Positions 9,744-20,941 of a DNA stretch of 64,000 bases are shown in pieces. The position numbers were made by a program, and so were the translations under genes. A model generated the notes under the pieces. The model was not told the origin of the DNA. It did no database searches and saw only the letters and a list, made by a program, of their open reading frames with translations. The stretch comes from Patella vulgata. Its lineage: Eukaryota > Mollusca > Gastropoda > Patellidae. The stretch lies in contig NC_065879.2 of assembly GCF_932274485.2 (NCBI RefSeq), positions 87,167,459 to 87,231,458 on the forward strand. Reading direction: 5' to 3'. The stretch's first letter is position 1; the number at the start of each line of letters is the position of its first letter.

Positions 9744-10133
9744 TGTGCTTTAGATCATAAGGTCTGTCATTGAGTCATTTCTTGTGGTTTCGATTCCCTG
9801 CATGTATGTGACAAGGAGTATTGATGAATGTCCAGCCTCTGGGTTATCTCTGGTTTCCTCCCACTGCTAAAGACCCCTATGAGCAAGCGAATTATTGAAA
9901 TAAAATTGAACCATGTGTTAGCCCCGAAATAACCTAGTTTGTGTTGAGTGGACCTTAAAACTTAAACAAGGATTAGGGTTGCCTGATCGTCATGGGTTTA
10001 CTCCGGGTCCTCCCATTAAAGCTTCTACGAACAAGTGAATTTTGAAATAAAATTGAGCCCTTTGACTCTCTCTCTCTCGCTCTCTCTGACATAACAGATA
10101 CCTCTCTCTCTCTCTCTCTCTCAGACATAACAG
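9744..10133 (+). mobile_element. Two SINE-A bodies in tandem
   Basis: First from ATCATAAGGTCTGTCATTG to GTTGAGTGGACCTTAAAA, second a shortened body (GGGTTTACTCCGGGTCC) ending in two TC runs separated by GACATAACAG, itself duplicated. Confidence 0.75.
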
Positions 10134-10246
10134 GTAGATGTCCCTTTAAATTAATACTTGACTGTAATAATGACTATATCTTGTCTTATCTATTATATAC
10201 TGTATCAACTGTATATATAGTCAACTAGACCTCCACTCTCTAAACA

Positions 10247-10790
10247 CTTCCTGTCAATAACATGGCAAACTTCAACACAAAATCATCGTATTTGGATTAG
10301 AAATATGTTTTTAAATAGCAATTGGTCAATTTTATTGAATTCAGTGAATTTTGCTATTTACATTTAAAATGGTTTGTATCTTCATATCAGAAGTTTATGA
10401 GTTCATAAATACAGGCTCTACATAGTTCCTGTCAACAACATACAAACTTCAACACGAAATCATGGCATTTGGATTTGGAATATGTTTTTAAATAGCAATT
10501 GGTCAATTTCATCGAATTCAGTGATTTTTGCTATTTACGTTTAAAATGGTTTGTATCTTCATATCAGAAGTTTATAGGTTCATAAATACAGACTTCCTGT
10601 CAATAACATGGAAATTGCAACATAAAATCATTACATTGGTATTTGTAAAAGCAATTGATCAATCTGATCACATTGAGTGATTTTTGCTATTTGCATATTG
10701 TTTAATGAGCAGTCAGATTGTAATGGTTTGTATCTTCGTATCAGAAGTTTATGAGTGGACTTCCTGTTAACATTGTTGGGGAATGGACTG
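10247..10790 (+). repeat. Tandem repeat, about 175-bp unit, three copies
   Basis: Each unit starts near TTCCTGTCAATAACATGG, carries TTTTAAATAGCAATTGGTCA and GTTTGTATCTTCATATCAG. The third unit is most diverged; a fourth breaks off at 10761. Confidence 0.8.
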
Positions 10791-10805
10791 TGACTAGATG
10801 TTCCA

Positions 10806-11682
10806 AAATTAAAGTTTAGTTTGTGCTTTAAGATTTGTCGTTTAAAACTGATTTTTAAGTCATCTATGTTAGCTTATATCGGATACTTTTGTTAATCCAG
10901 CTTTCAAAGTTTAGTTTGTGCTTATCTATCATTTAAAACTGATTTTTAAGTCATCTGATGTTAGCTTATATCGGATACTATTGTTAATCCAGCTTTCAAA
11001 GTTTAGTTTGTGCTTATCTATCGTTTAAAACTGATTTTTAAGTCATCTGATGTTAGCTTATATCGGATACTATTGTTAATCCAGCTTTCAAAGTTTAGTT
11101 TGTGCTTATCTATCGTTTAAAACTGATTTTTAAGTCATCTGATGTTAGCTTATATCGGATACTATTGTTAATCCAGCTTTCAAAGTTTAGTTTGTGCTTA
11201 TCTATCGTTTAAAACTGATTTTTAAGTCATCTGATGTTAGCTTATATCGGATACTATTGTTTATCCAGCTTTCAAAGTTTAGTTTGTGCTTATCTAATGT
11301 TTAAAACTGATTTTTAAGTCATCTGATGTCAGCTTATAAATATTGGATACTATTCAAAGTTTAGTTTGTGCTTTATGATCAGGGCTCTTATTCACGAAAA
11401 CTTAAACTAAGATACAATCGAAATTTTAAGAAATACTGCAATTCGATTGGCTGACCAATATGCAAATTGGATATATGAAAATTGATTTTACTGGTCAGCC
11501 AATCGAATTGCAGTATTTCTTAAAATTTCGATTGTATCTTAGTTCAAGTTTTCGTGAATAAGGGCCCTGATGTTTAAAACTGATTTTTAAGTCATCTGAT
11601 GTCAGCTTACATACCGGATGCCATTCCTAATCCAGCTTTCAAGGTTTAGTTTGTGCTTTAGTTTGATTTTTAAGTCATCTAT
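10806..11682 (+). repeat. 92-bp tandem array, interrupted by a MITE
   Basis: Units begin AAAGTTTAGTTTGTGC at about 10812, 10907, 10999, 11091, 11183 and 11275, with central AACTGATTTTTAAGTCATC and TATCGGATACTATTGTTAA. The central units are almost identical, the edge units diverged, as expected for unequal crossover. Units resume at 11570 after the MITE. Confidence 0.9.
11380..11569. mobile_element. CAGGGC-ended hairpin MITE
   Basis: 190 bp of almost pure inverted repeat: arms of about 80 bp from CAGGGCTCTTATTCACG to GATTGGCTGACCA around a short centre. A near-identical copy lies at 27475-27662. It splits a 92-bp unit. Target duplication is too short to define. Confidence 0.85.
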
Positions 11683-11683
11683 G

Positions 11684-11868
11684 TTAGCTTATATTGGATA
11701 CTATTCTTAATCCTGCTTGGATACTATTCTTAATCTTGCTTGGATACTATTCTTAATCCTGCTTGGATACTATTCTTAATCCTGCTTGGATACTATTCTT
11801 AATCCTGCTTGGATACTATTCTTAATCCTGCTTGGATACTATTCTTAATCCTGCTTGGATACTATCAT
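11684..11868 (+). repeat. 23-bp tandem array, about eight copies
   Basis: Unit TTGGATACTATTCTTAATCC plus TGC. The same words close each 92-bp unit upstream (GGATACTATTGTTAATCCAGC), so this array looks like a secondary expansion of that array's edge. Confidence 0.9.
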
Positions 11869-12044
11869 AGAAATAGTTATATCTCGTATGTTTTGTATCA
11901 AAAATACATTTTAAATTAATGTAGGCATTTTTCCTTCCAAGATTGTACTCATACAGGAAATGGATTTATGTAGGTTTACCTTGAGATTAATGGGCCTCAA
12001 TGAGTTGAGTAATTGCCTTTATCCACAAGACGTTTATATTAATG

Positions 12045-12305
12045 GTGCAGAACAGAGGGCCTGACAAGGACAGCTGTCTAGTCCTTCGGATGATACGAAA
12101 AAACGAGGTCCTGTGTATACATTATAATGCATGTAAAAGATCCCTTGGCAGTTGGAATTCGATATAAGAGTAGGCGATAGTGCCGCTCGCTGCCCGGGCA
12201 AAATTTCCCTCATAGCACACTGTATGGCATATGCCCGTCTTCATTAGTCCAGTATAGGAGCAGAACAGTAGGACGTTAAACACCATTTCATTTCATTTCA
12301 TTTAT
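12045..12305 (+). mobile_element. SINE-B, 5'-truncated, with (ATTTC) tail
   Basis: Starts at GGCCTGACAAGGACAGCTGT, has ATGCATGTAAAAGATCCC, and ends GGACGTTAAACACCATTTC followed by repeats of ATTTC. Confidence 0.9.
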
Positions 12306-12536
12306 ATTAATGTACTGAACCTTTTGCTCAGATACCATGGCGTCTAAGCATTAATATTTCTACAGTTATTTAGCATTCAAAAAATATCATTTTTATGTTT
12401 TGAAATTTCAATGAGATTGGGCAAAATTTTCAAATGTCATTTTCTCTGGGGTATTGCTGTAGGAAATCAAATGTGGCTAAACATCTTGCTTTTCTGCAAG
12501 AACTGGACTAATGAAGATAGGTCGATTACTGTATCC

Positions 12537-12858
12537 CAGTGGTTCTTAACCTTTTTTTGCCAACGGCACACCTTGGAACACATGAAAAAATAGCGGCACA
12601 CCTGGCTAAATATATATGAAAAATATCTGAATTTTGCAAAATAAAAACATGAAAAGTCAGACAGCATACAACCGAGGACAGAGACTAGTCATAGACACAT
12701 AGAATGACTCAAAATAAATAAAGAAAAACACAGCTGTCTTATCAGTAGACACCAGTGAATACTCAATTGGGATCACATGTTATTTCACATTTTCTTAGTG
12801 TGCCATTCAAAATTTCGCGGCACACTGGTGTGCATGGCACACTGGTTGAGAATCACTG
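12537..12858. mobile_element. hAT-type non-autonomous element
   Basis: 322 bp. Left end CAGTGGTTCTTAACC, right end GGTTGAGAATCACTG; GGCACACC motifs lie near both ends. Flanks CTGTATCC (12529-12536) and CTCTATCC (12859-12866) match 7 of 8 bases, the 8-bp duplication expected of hAT. No transposase frame. It sits in a sequence related to the hairpin at 14564. Confidence 0.85.
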
Positions 12859-13055
12859 CTCTATCCAGTACTAAAGGATTAAATGAACTCTAACATAAAA
12901 TTATGATTTATATGAATTAGTAATTATTGGTGTATTCAGTTACTAAAGGATTTTATAAGAAATGAACTTACGATTTATATGAATTAGTAATTGTTCGAAC
13001 ATAAAATTATGCGTTATAGTTTATTGGTGTATCCACTTACTAAAGGATATATCAG
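12859..13055 (+). repeat. Degenerate repeat related to the 14.6-kb hairpin
   Basis: Three imperfect units with ACATAAAATTATG, TATATGAATTAGTAATT and TCAGTTACTAAAGGAT. The words TATAGTTTATTGG and TATCCACTTACTAAAGG are shared with 14720-14757. Confidence 0.6.
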
Positions 13056-13205
13056 AAATTATCTATGTGAAGAGAAATCTCTTTCTATTTCTGTTTAAAT
13101 AATTATCTGTAATGGATATACAAAAATCCCCGCACAAAACAACAGTACAAAAACAGATTAAGGTAGAAATGAAAGGTGGTTTATTCTCATCTTTGTAATG
13201 TTTCA

Positions 13206-13440
13206 GGTGACACAGTGACTTAGTGAGTAAGGCATTGGCTCGTTAGTCTGGAGGTCTTAGGTTTGCTCCCAGTATTGGCTGAGAATGATTCTCTGGAGTT
13301 TTCAATGCGGTTCTCCTTGTCAGTGGTGGAGGACGGAGAGCCTGATAGTTGTCTAGTCATTCGGACAGGACAAAAAAAACGAGGTTCCATGTACACATTG
13401 GTGTGCACGTAAAAGAACCCTTGACAGCTGGAATTCGAAA
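13206..13440 (+). mobile_element. SINE-B, 3'-truncated half of an inverted pair
   Basis: Head GTGACTTAGTGAGTAAGGC, body to TTCGAAATAAGAGTAGG, then it stops and a minus-strand copy begins. Confidence 0.85.
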
Positions 13441-13770
13441 TAAGAGTAGGTTTAACGTCCTACTGTTCCGGACTACTGAAGACGGGCATAAGCCATACAG
13501 TCTGCTATAAGGGAAATAGGGAAATTTTGCCCCGGAAGCGGCACTATGGTCTACTCTTATATCGAGCTCCAACTGCCCAGGGACCTTTTACGTGCACGCC
13601 AATCAATGTATACACGGGACGTCATTTTTTTGTACAATCCGAACGACTAGACAGCTGTCCTTGTCAGGCCCTCCATCCAATGAACCTTCTTGGCCAATGC
13701 AGGTATCGAACACGCGACCTCCAGGCTAGCGAGCCAGCCTCTTACCCACTTAGCCACTGTGGCTTCCCTT
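13441..13770 (-). mobile_element. SINE-B, near full length, inverted partner
   Basis: From TTTAACGTCCTACTGTTCCG to the head at CTTACCCACTTAGCCACTG. It ends about 80 bp before the FHA exon acceptor at 13849. Confidence 0.85.
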
Positions 13771-13848
13771 CAAGTAAATGGATTCGGGGTCCAGCCGTGG
13801 GTGCAAGGGAGTGTTGCTGTTTCTAATTATCTGTATCTTGTATTTCAG

Positions 13849-13983
13849 CAACGGCACAAGGCATTAGAACAGATGGGTATATCTGTAGAAACATCTGGTA
13901 TTAAAGTTGAACAGGGTCGAGCTTTTCTCGTTAATTTAAACGCTGATCCGTCTCTTAATGAACTCTTAGTTTACTATTTAAAG
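13849..13983 (+). CDS. KIF13: KIF13-type kinesin-3, internal exon (start of FHA domain)
   Basis: A 135-bp exon of 45 codons, phase 0 at both ends, between CTTGTATTTCAG and GTAAGT. It reads QRHKALEQMGIS, then SSGIKV-like ETSGIKV, then FLVNLNADPSLNELLVYYLK, the conserved entry to the forkhead-associated domain of kinesin-3 motors. The FHA domain packs against the motor and binds cargo or partners. It follows a 9651-bp intron filled with repeats and lies only about 80 bp downstream of an inverted SINE-B pair. The rest of the FHA domain must come from a later exon that I could not find here. Confidence 0.9.
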
Positions 13984-14034
13984 GTAAGTCAAGTTTTCTT
14001 TTTAGGCCTCACCAATTAAATTTTCTGTTCTTTG

Positions 14035-14138
14035 GAAATCATGATTCTAAAATGCGGCTTCTAAGTGGCAATGTCCAATTTGTCTTATTCTTTCTTTAGG
14101 AAAAAAGATTAATTTATAAACCAAAAATACTTGGTTGC
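14035..14138 (+). repeat. R4 repeat copy
   Basis: AATGCGGCTTCTAAGTGGCA and AATTTATAAACCAAAAATACTTGG match 27378-27680, where the same sequence is interrupted by a MITE. Bases 14139-14563 hold no recognised feature. Confidence 0.6.
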
Positions 14139-14563
14139 ACTTTTCAAGTTTTGTTTTTACTTGCCTGTTTTCCATGTATGCGTTTCCGTGCACGTTTCAT
14201 GGAATGCTGCTGTTACACTAAAGCCTTTTTTCTCCATGTACTTGTTACATGGAAACTGTCCCCTTATATTTGCATTATACCAACTTTTTCGCCAGCCAAA
14301 ATGCCTGCGGAAATGCATACATGGAAAAAGGGCCGAAGGCTTTGATCACAATTAGAAGTAGCCATGAAACTTTCCTGTATTACACCCACATTCAATGGAG
14401 TTTTAATGTAAAAAGTTTGGTAAATGCATAATTCATGTAAGTTTCATCCATGTGCAACAAGGTCCAGAAATTTATTTAGAAATTTGAAATAAACTTTAGA
14501 ACGATATATTGACATAAAATGTTTAGTGATTAGTTCTGTTTTGGCAATATGAGCAAATTATAA

Positions 14564-14757
14564 AGGCATTTAGTAACAGGATAGAGCAATAAACTATAAC
14601 ACATACTTATGGAAGAACAATTACTGATTTATTTAGGCTACATTTTTAAACGTCGCCTAAATAAATCAGTAATTGAAACGTTGCCTAAATAAATCAGTAA
14701 TTGTTCTTCCATAAGTATGTGTTATAGTTTATTGCTCTATCCAGTTACTAAATGCCT
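14564..14757. mobile_element. Long-armed hairpin MITE
   Basis: Two inverted arms of about 75 bp that differ at one base: AGGCATTTAGTAAC at the left end matches GTTACTAAATGCCT at the right end, through to ATTACTGATTTATTTAGGC at the loop. The loop holds one extra half-repeat. Strong RNA hairpin if transcribed with KIF13. Confidence 0.85.
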
Positions 14758-14814
14758 CCTAAAGATCAATATGGAGTCATGGACCAAATAGTCTTCAATA
14801 CCATGTATATATGT

Positions 14815-15770
14815 GAACAAAGCCTTATCAAATTAAATGTGAACAAAGTCTTGTGTTGAATTGTACACATCCTTTAATTAAATTATATGTTGAACATAAT
14901 TACATGTACGCATGTGATGAGCACAGCCTCATGTGGAATTGTACACATTTTTTAAATTACATACATATACGTGAACACGGGCCACAGCCATATGTAGAAT
15001 TATATGCATCCTTCAAATTACAGATTTGTGCAGATTTGAACACTTGTTTCAAATTACATGTAAACATTTAGATACAGCCTCATGTAAACATTTAAATACA
15101 GCCTCATGTAGACATATATACATACATGTATCCTTCAAATTACATTTGAATACAACCTTGTATTGAACACTCCTATCAAATTGCATGTAGACATTTGAAC
15201 ACAGTCTCATGTAGACTTATGCATATCCTTCAAATTACATTTGAATACAACCTTGTATTGAACACTTCTTTCAAATTACATGTATGCATTTGAACACAGT
15301 CTCATGTAGAATTGAACACATATCAAATTACATGTAAACATTTGAACACGAGTCTCATGTAGAATTGAACTCATATCAAATTACATGTAAACATTTGAAC
15401 ACAGTCTCATGTAGAATTGAACACATATCAAATTACATGTATGCATTTAAATACAGCCATCATGTAGAATTGTACACATATCAAATTACATGTACGCATT
15501 TAAATACAGCCATCATGTAGAATTGTACACACTTTTCAAAATTACATACAAATATGTAAACAAGCCTATAAGTAGAATTGTACAAATCTATGAAATTAGA
15601 TCACATTTAATTATTTAACACAATTATCAAATTATACAGTCTCATAGAATTCTACACATCTTTCAAATTACATACATGTATGCATATGAACACAGTTTTT
15701 CCAATTAAAGTAGTCCTACATATACGTGAACACTGCCATATTCATATATTGAACACAATTATGAAATTAC
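14815..15770 (+). repeat. Degenerate minisatellite, about 50-60-bp unit
   Basis: Recurrent words: TCAAATTACATGTAAACATT, GAACACAGTCTCATGTAGAATTG. The most regular units are at 15300-15540; the edges are decayed. Confidence 0.85.
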
Positions 15771-15835
15771 GTGTACATGTACACCCCACAACAATAACAT
15801 TGTTTGATATTCATGACTGTTTTTAACTATTTCCC

Positions 15836-16103
15836 CCCTTGTCAGTGATGCAGGACGGAGGGCCTGACAAGGACAGCTGTCTAGTTATTCGGATGAGACG
15901 AAAAACCAAGGTCCTGTGTACACATTGGCGTGCACGTAAAAGATCCCTTGACAGTTGGAATTCGATATAAGAGTAGGCCGTAGTGCCGCTGTCCGGGCAA
16001 AATTTCCCTCATAGCACACTCTATGGCGTATGCCCGTCTTCATTAGCCCAGTTCGGAGCAAAACAGTAGGACGTTAAACCCAATTTCATTTCATTTCATT
16101 TTT
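15836..16103 (+). mobile_element. SINE-B, 5'-truncated
   Basis: Starts CCTTGTCAGTGATGCAGGAC, includes GTGCACGTAAAAGATCCC and ends AGGACGTTAAACCCAATTTC plus ATTTC repeats. Confidence 0.92.
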
Positions 16104-17225
16104 TAACTATTTGTAGAATTCATAATAATACAACTTTATGGATTTACTACTTCTTAGTTTATTACATGGCATTTTTTTTAATGCTCTTACAAATATCTTT
16201 TATTTATTAAGCATTGTTATGAATTTTATACATCTATTTCTATATTTCTAAATGTCATCCAAGGATAATGTCAGTAGGAATCAAAAATTATTTGATTTTA
16301 TAGAATTCAACAAGCAATCAAATATTTATGGTTTGTATTATTGCACAATATTATTACAGAAAGATATCTGTGCATCTGAAATTTTGAATTAATATTATAT
16401 TGACTTATATGTGATCTATGAACGCAAAATGAGTCTGAGGTCATTGTTTGTGATATGTGAACAAAAATATCGAAATAAGCTGAAAATATGATTTAAAACA
16501 ATAGTTTGTTTTATTTGTCTTATCCAAACTTTAACCTTCATATCATTAAAAATACATATTAAGGCTATTTTATCATTTTTATAGGCCCACATTGAAAGCT
16601 AAATCCATTATATTAAATGATTTGTATACTAAACACTAGCGTGTGGCAGAACTAGAAGCCAAACAAATTCTAAAGTTTTCTGATAATTACTGAATGGGAT
16701 GTTACTCTTCTCAATCAAATACTAGTGTGTTGTTAATATTTTAATTACCGAAAAAAAATAAATATGCGACATCCCTTGTTGACTGCTTGGACAACTTAGC
16801 TGCTGTGTTCATATGTTTTGTTGACTGGCAACCTATCTTTGTTCATATTGTAAAAGACTTGCAACTTCTGACTCATTTTGTTATCACACTTACATAGAAT
16901 ATGTTGATATCTACAAAATTCATAAGGTTTCAGATATTAATATAGTTAGTGAGAAGATGGATTTCAAAGTATGATCTCCTTACAATATGTTATACAGTGG
17001 ACTCTGTCACATCCTATTTCTGAATACTACGGCATTCAGTGAAATCTGACATCATTTTCATGTTCCAATTTATTTCCTTATTACTTCAACCAAAAAAGTT
17101 TTGAGTAGTCCGTATTCTGAATATTACGAATTACGACATCAATCATGCGTTCCTGTCAAACGATTTGCGTTGAATTAAAATTGTATAATCCGGCCTTCAA
17201 TCAGTTTGTGTTAATCAGTTTAACT
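16104..17225. other. AT-rich stretch without a gene
   Basis: Only an R5 fragment at 16780-16838 (TAGCTGCTGTGTTCATATG, TGGCAACCTATCTTTG) is recognised. No splice-flanked coding segment seen. Confidence 0.5.
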
Positions 17226-17227
17226 AT

Positions 17228-17495
17228 TTCCCCCCTTGTAAGTGATGCAGGACGGAGGGCCTGACAAGGACAGCTGTCTAGTTATTCGGATGAGACAAAA
17301 AACCTAGACCCTGTGTACACATTGGCATGCATGTCAAAGAACCCTTGACAGTTAGAATTCGATATAAGAGTAGGCCATAGTGCCGCTGTCCGGGCAAAAT
17401 TTCCCTCCTAGCACACTGTATGGCGTATGCCCATCTACATTGGCCCAGTCGGAGCAAAACAGCAGGACATCAAACCACATTTCATTTCATTTTCA
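17228..17495 (+). mobile_element. SINE-B, 5'-truncated
   Basis: Nearly parallel to the copy at 15836: CCTTGTAAGTGATGCAGGAC, GCATGCATGTCAAAGAACCC, end CATCAAACCACATTTC. Both are preceded by AACTATTTCCCC, suggesting a shared flank. Confidence 0.9.
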
Positions 17496-17640
17496 ATCTA
17501 CATGTATACTGTACAAAAACAGAAACGATTAGTCACCTTTGACATCAACAAAACCCAGGAGAACAGAATTCAATGATATATCAACATTCCAATAATAGTT
17601 CTACCAACCTATAAATATTTTGCCTTTTCTGAGTTAAATA

Positions 17641-17925
17641 GGTGGTTGGATGGCCGAATGGTTAGCATGTGCGCGCTGTATCATAAAGTCTGTCATTGAG
17701 TCAACTGGCGTGGTTTCGATTCCCCGGTTGTATGTGACAAGGAGTAGGGTCGCTTGTCCAACCTCGTGGGTTTTCTCCGGGTCCTCTGGTTTCCTCCCAC
17801 TGCTAAAGACCCCTACGCGCAAGCGAATTATTGAAATAAGATTAAAAACGATATGTTAGTCCCGAAATGACCTAGTTTGTGTCGAGTAGACGTTAAACCA
17901 CATTTCTCTCTCTCTCTTTCTCTGA
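17641..17925 (+). mobile_element. SINE-A, full length
   Basis: TGGCCGAATGGTTAGCATG, GGTTTCGATTCCCCGG, complete body, GTAGACGTTAAACCACATTTC and a short TC tail. The centre is close to the window consensus. Confidence 0.93.
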
Positions 17926-18507
17926 TTTATACAAATACACAAGAATTACCAGTGTATAATGGAAATTTTCTTTCCATCATATTGACAAAAATATTTCTTA
18001 AGGGCATCTAGATTCAATTTGCTTTCAAGCCTTGCCTGTGGTGGTGTATGGATGTACAATAATTATAGAACATGTTCAGATCACATGGACAAACACTAGT
18101 AATTGAAGAGTCCAGGGAAAGAACGATCTATGTCACATTTTTGTCTTTTCGCATAAAAGGCAAAACAGATTTTTGGACAAGAATGCTTGATGCGAACAGA
18201 ATGAGTGAGTTTAATTACAACTTTAAAATGATATTTAATACGAATCATAATTACCAGTACAACAACTGACTTCCACTTTTTAGCCAAATTAAGGTCAAAT
18301 AAATACGATGGACTTGTATTTGTCCAGGAGGCCATTTCACAGGGGCCTGGTTTGATGTGACTCTGATTGTTTTTACCTGAAATTGATTGTTCCACAGAAA
18401 GCTTGTACAATTTGCTACCAGATGGCGGCATTAACTGGGGTTCGTTGAAAAAGTGACTTAGATCGTTCTTCCCCGAGGCTCTTCAATTGTTTCTCCTGCG
18501 ATTGGAG
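17926..18507. other. No feature recognised
   Basis: Overlapping short frames on both strands here show no domain and no convincing splice sites. Confidence 0.5.
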
Positions 18508-18812
18508 ATGGAATAGCCGAATGGTTTTGATTCCCCGCTTGTACGTGACAAGGAGTAAGGTCGCCTGTCCGTTCTTGTGGAATTTTTCCGGGTCCTCTGG
18601 TTTCCTCCCATAGCTAAAGACCCCTACACACAAGTGATTTATTGAAATAAAATTTAACCATGTGTTAGTCCTGAAATGACCTAGTTTGTGTCGAGTAGAC
18701 GTTAAACTCTCTATCTTATTTATTTAAATAAAATTATGAACAATATAATAGTCCCGAAATGATCTAGTTTGTGTTAAAAAGGTGTTAAAACCCATTTCTC
18801 TCTCCTCTTGAC
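18508..18812 (+). mobile_element. SINE-A with deleted head, plus second 3' end
   Basis: GAATAGCCGAATGGTTTTG jumps from box A directly to box B. After GTTAAACTCTC a second 3' end follows (AATAGTCCCGAAATGATC, TTAAAACCCATTTCTC). Confidence 0.85.
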
Positions 18813-19262
18813 AGTTTGAATTCAAAGAGTGTGTGGAAACTGTCCTGGCAAAATGTCATTTGTAACACACTCTGTTCGATCCCTACATTGGCCAAGAAAG
18901 TGCATGCAGATTTTCCGGCTTGGTTCCCCCTTGTCAGTGATGCAGGACGGAAGGCCTGACAAGGACAGCTGTCTAGTCGTTCGGGTGGGACGAAAAACCG
19001 AGGTCCTGTGTACACATTGGCGTGCACGTAAAAGATCCCTTGACAGTTGGAATTCGATATAAGATTAGGCCGTAGTGCTGCTGTCCGGGCAAAATTTCCC
19101 TCATAGCACACTGTATGACGTATGCCCGTCTTCATTAGACCTGTTTGGAGCAGAAGAGTAGGACGTTAAACCCATTTCATTTCATTTTCATTTCCTTGTA
19201 GCACACTGTATGGCGTATGTCCATCTTTATTAGCTCTCTTTTAGACGTTGTTAACTCCATTT
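18813..19262 (+). mobile_element. SINE-B cluster of three pieces
   Basis: A 3' fragment (TTGACAGTTTGAATTC), then a nearly complete copy from TTCGATCCCTACATTGGCC to the (ATTTC) tail at 19190, then another 3' fragment (GCACACTGTATGGCGTATG). Confidence 0.85.
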
Positions 19263-19470
19263 TATTTTATTCAAATTGTTTATCTCGGAACATTTTTTGC
19301 ATTTTTGTCTTGAGCACTACACATGTATGCATAATTCTGTATTCTATCAAAAATTAAACTGTTTTTAAGACTAAAAAACAGAATTGGATCTTATAATGAA
19401 GACATAGATGTATTCCAGAGTCTGTTTCATATGATTTATAGTTTTATTTTCTGTCAAATGTTTCTTCTGG

Positions 19471-19560
19471 CCTCAAGTGGGTTTTTTTTATTGATGAGAA
19501 ATTTGACAAGATTTATGATGACATAATGAAACTTCAACTGCTAGACCAGACCAGACCAGA
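19471..19560 (+). repeat. Relic copy of the 21-kb satellite flank
   Basis: GATGAGAAATTTGACAAG, then ATGATGACATAATGAAAC, occurs here, at 20967 and at 21832. It shows the longer ancestral unit before SINE-A tail sequence replaced its end. It is followed by an AGACC microsatellite. Confidence 0.6.
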
Positions 19561-19624
19561 CCAAACCAATTCAGGGGTGGTTCCCAGAATTTTTGCAGGA
19601 GGGGGTTTGTCAGGTTCCAATTAA

Positions 19625-20394
19625 GGGCAATCTGATTAAAATACAGATCTATATTTCATTTCGTTTTTTATACGCCCACATTTAAATGTGGTCGTATATT
19701 GTCGTCGCCCCCGTCCGTCCGTCGGTCCGGCGTCCACAATTGCTTGTGGTCGCTCTAGAGGCTAAAGTTAATATCCGATTGACTTTAAATTTATACACAG
19801 TGTTTAAGGTCATGAGACGAAGAATCCTATTTATTTTCAACGATTTCCGATAATTACTGCCAGAGTTATGGCCCTTGATCACTTCAAAAAATCTTGTGGA
19901 TGCTCTAGAGGCCAAAGTTAATATCCGATTGATCTTAAATTTATACACAGTGTTTAAGGTCATGAGACGAAGAAGCCTATTTATTTTCAACGATTTCCGA
20001 TAATTACTGCCAGAGTTATGGCCCTTGATCACTTCAAAAAATCTTGTGGACGCTCTAGAGGCCAAAGTTAATATCCGATTGACCTTAAATTTATACACAG
20101 TGTTTAAGGTCATGAGACGAAGAAGCCTATTTATTTTCAACGATTTCCGATAATTACTGCCAGACATTTGATTAACCAATCAGCATTGATGTTACTAGTG
20201 GATTACCCACAGTTCCGTGGAAAACACGCCTAAAGCTCGCCGTAACAGACCGTTTCATTGGCTTATCCCTGACACCATTCAAAACACGAGTTAAATAACA
20301 ACTCTTTCAGATCCTAGTGTAGTAAAGACAAGTAAAACGAAATTTTGAACTATAAAAACGAAACGAAATAGGATCTGTGTTTTAACCAGATTGA
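19625..20394. repeat. R3 repeat interrupted by X3
   Basis: Left end GCAATCTGATTAAAATACAG to 19670; the remainder in inverted order from TTGATTAACCAATCAGC to AGGATCTGTGTTTTAACCAG at 20394. X3 occupies the middle. Confidence 0.65.
19670..20165 (+). mobile_element. X3 element with 150-bp internal tandem repeats
   Basis: Starts ATACGCCCACATTTAAATGT, itself a small palindrome, then a GTCCGTCCGTC stretch, then nearly three units of about 150 bp starting at CTCTAGAGGCTAAAGTTAAT (19751, 19902, 20052), each with AGAGTTATGGCCCTTGATC. The long minus-strand frame is an artefact of the in-frame unit length. Confidence 0.75.
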
Positions 20395-20940
20395 GTTATG
20401 GGAATTTGACAGTTGATAATGTATGATGCCGTCATTGTCTCAAAATTACGTAGGCATACATACACATTGAGCTTTCTAAAGAGAGAAATCCAACAACCCG
20501 TTTGATGTCAATTTTTATTATGAATTAATAGGATCACATTGTGATTCAATTTCATTGATGCAAAGCATTAATTATGATATCACATATGTCTATATCATTA
20601 TCTCACACTTTGAATGCCCATCCCATCCCACCATCTGATGATAAAGGGTAAAGCACACGACCGTTACACCGTTCTCGTAAAGTGTTGTTTTACAATTTTT
20701 TTTATGTAGATGACTGGAGGGTCGGGTTGCACCCCCCAAACCCACCTTCTGGATCCTCCCCTGCAATTTTATTTCTGTTGTTTAGGAACAACGTCTTAAA
20801 ATCAGGAGAAAAACTAATTTGAAAACAAAAAGGACTTAATTGCACTGTTTAAAAGCTTTTCATTCCAAATTTTTAAGTTTTAAAATTTTAAACAAAACAT
20901 CTTTCACATGATACATTTGGCTATTTATTTATCAAATTGG
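20395..20940. other. No feature recognised
   Basis: AT-rich; no repeat family or exon recognised. Confidence 0.45.
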
Positions 20941-20941
20941 T

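Noticed and set aside
14815-15770. CRISPR-like direct repeats
   Set aside because: Units are degenerate with no constant repeat and unique spacers, in a eukaryotic intronic setting.
19682-20179. A 165-codon minus-strand frame with internal repeats (SNYRKSLKINRLLRLMTLNT)
   Set aside because: It is X3's 150-bp tandem unit, a multiple of three, read in frame; X3 copies elsewhere do not keep the frame.
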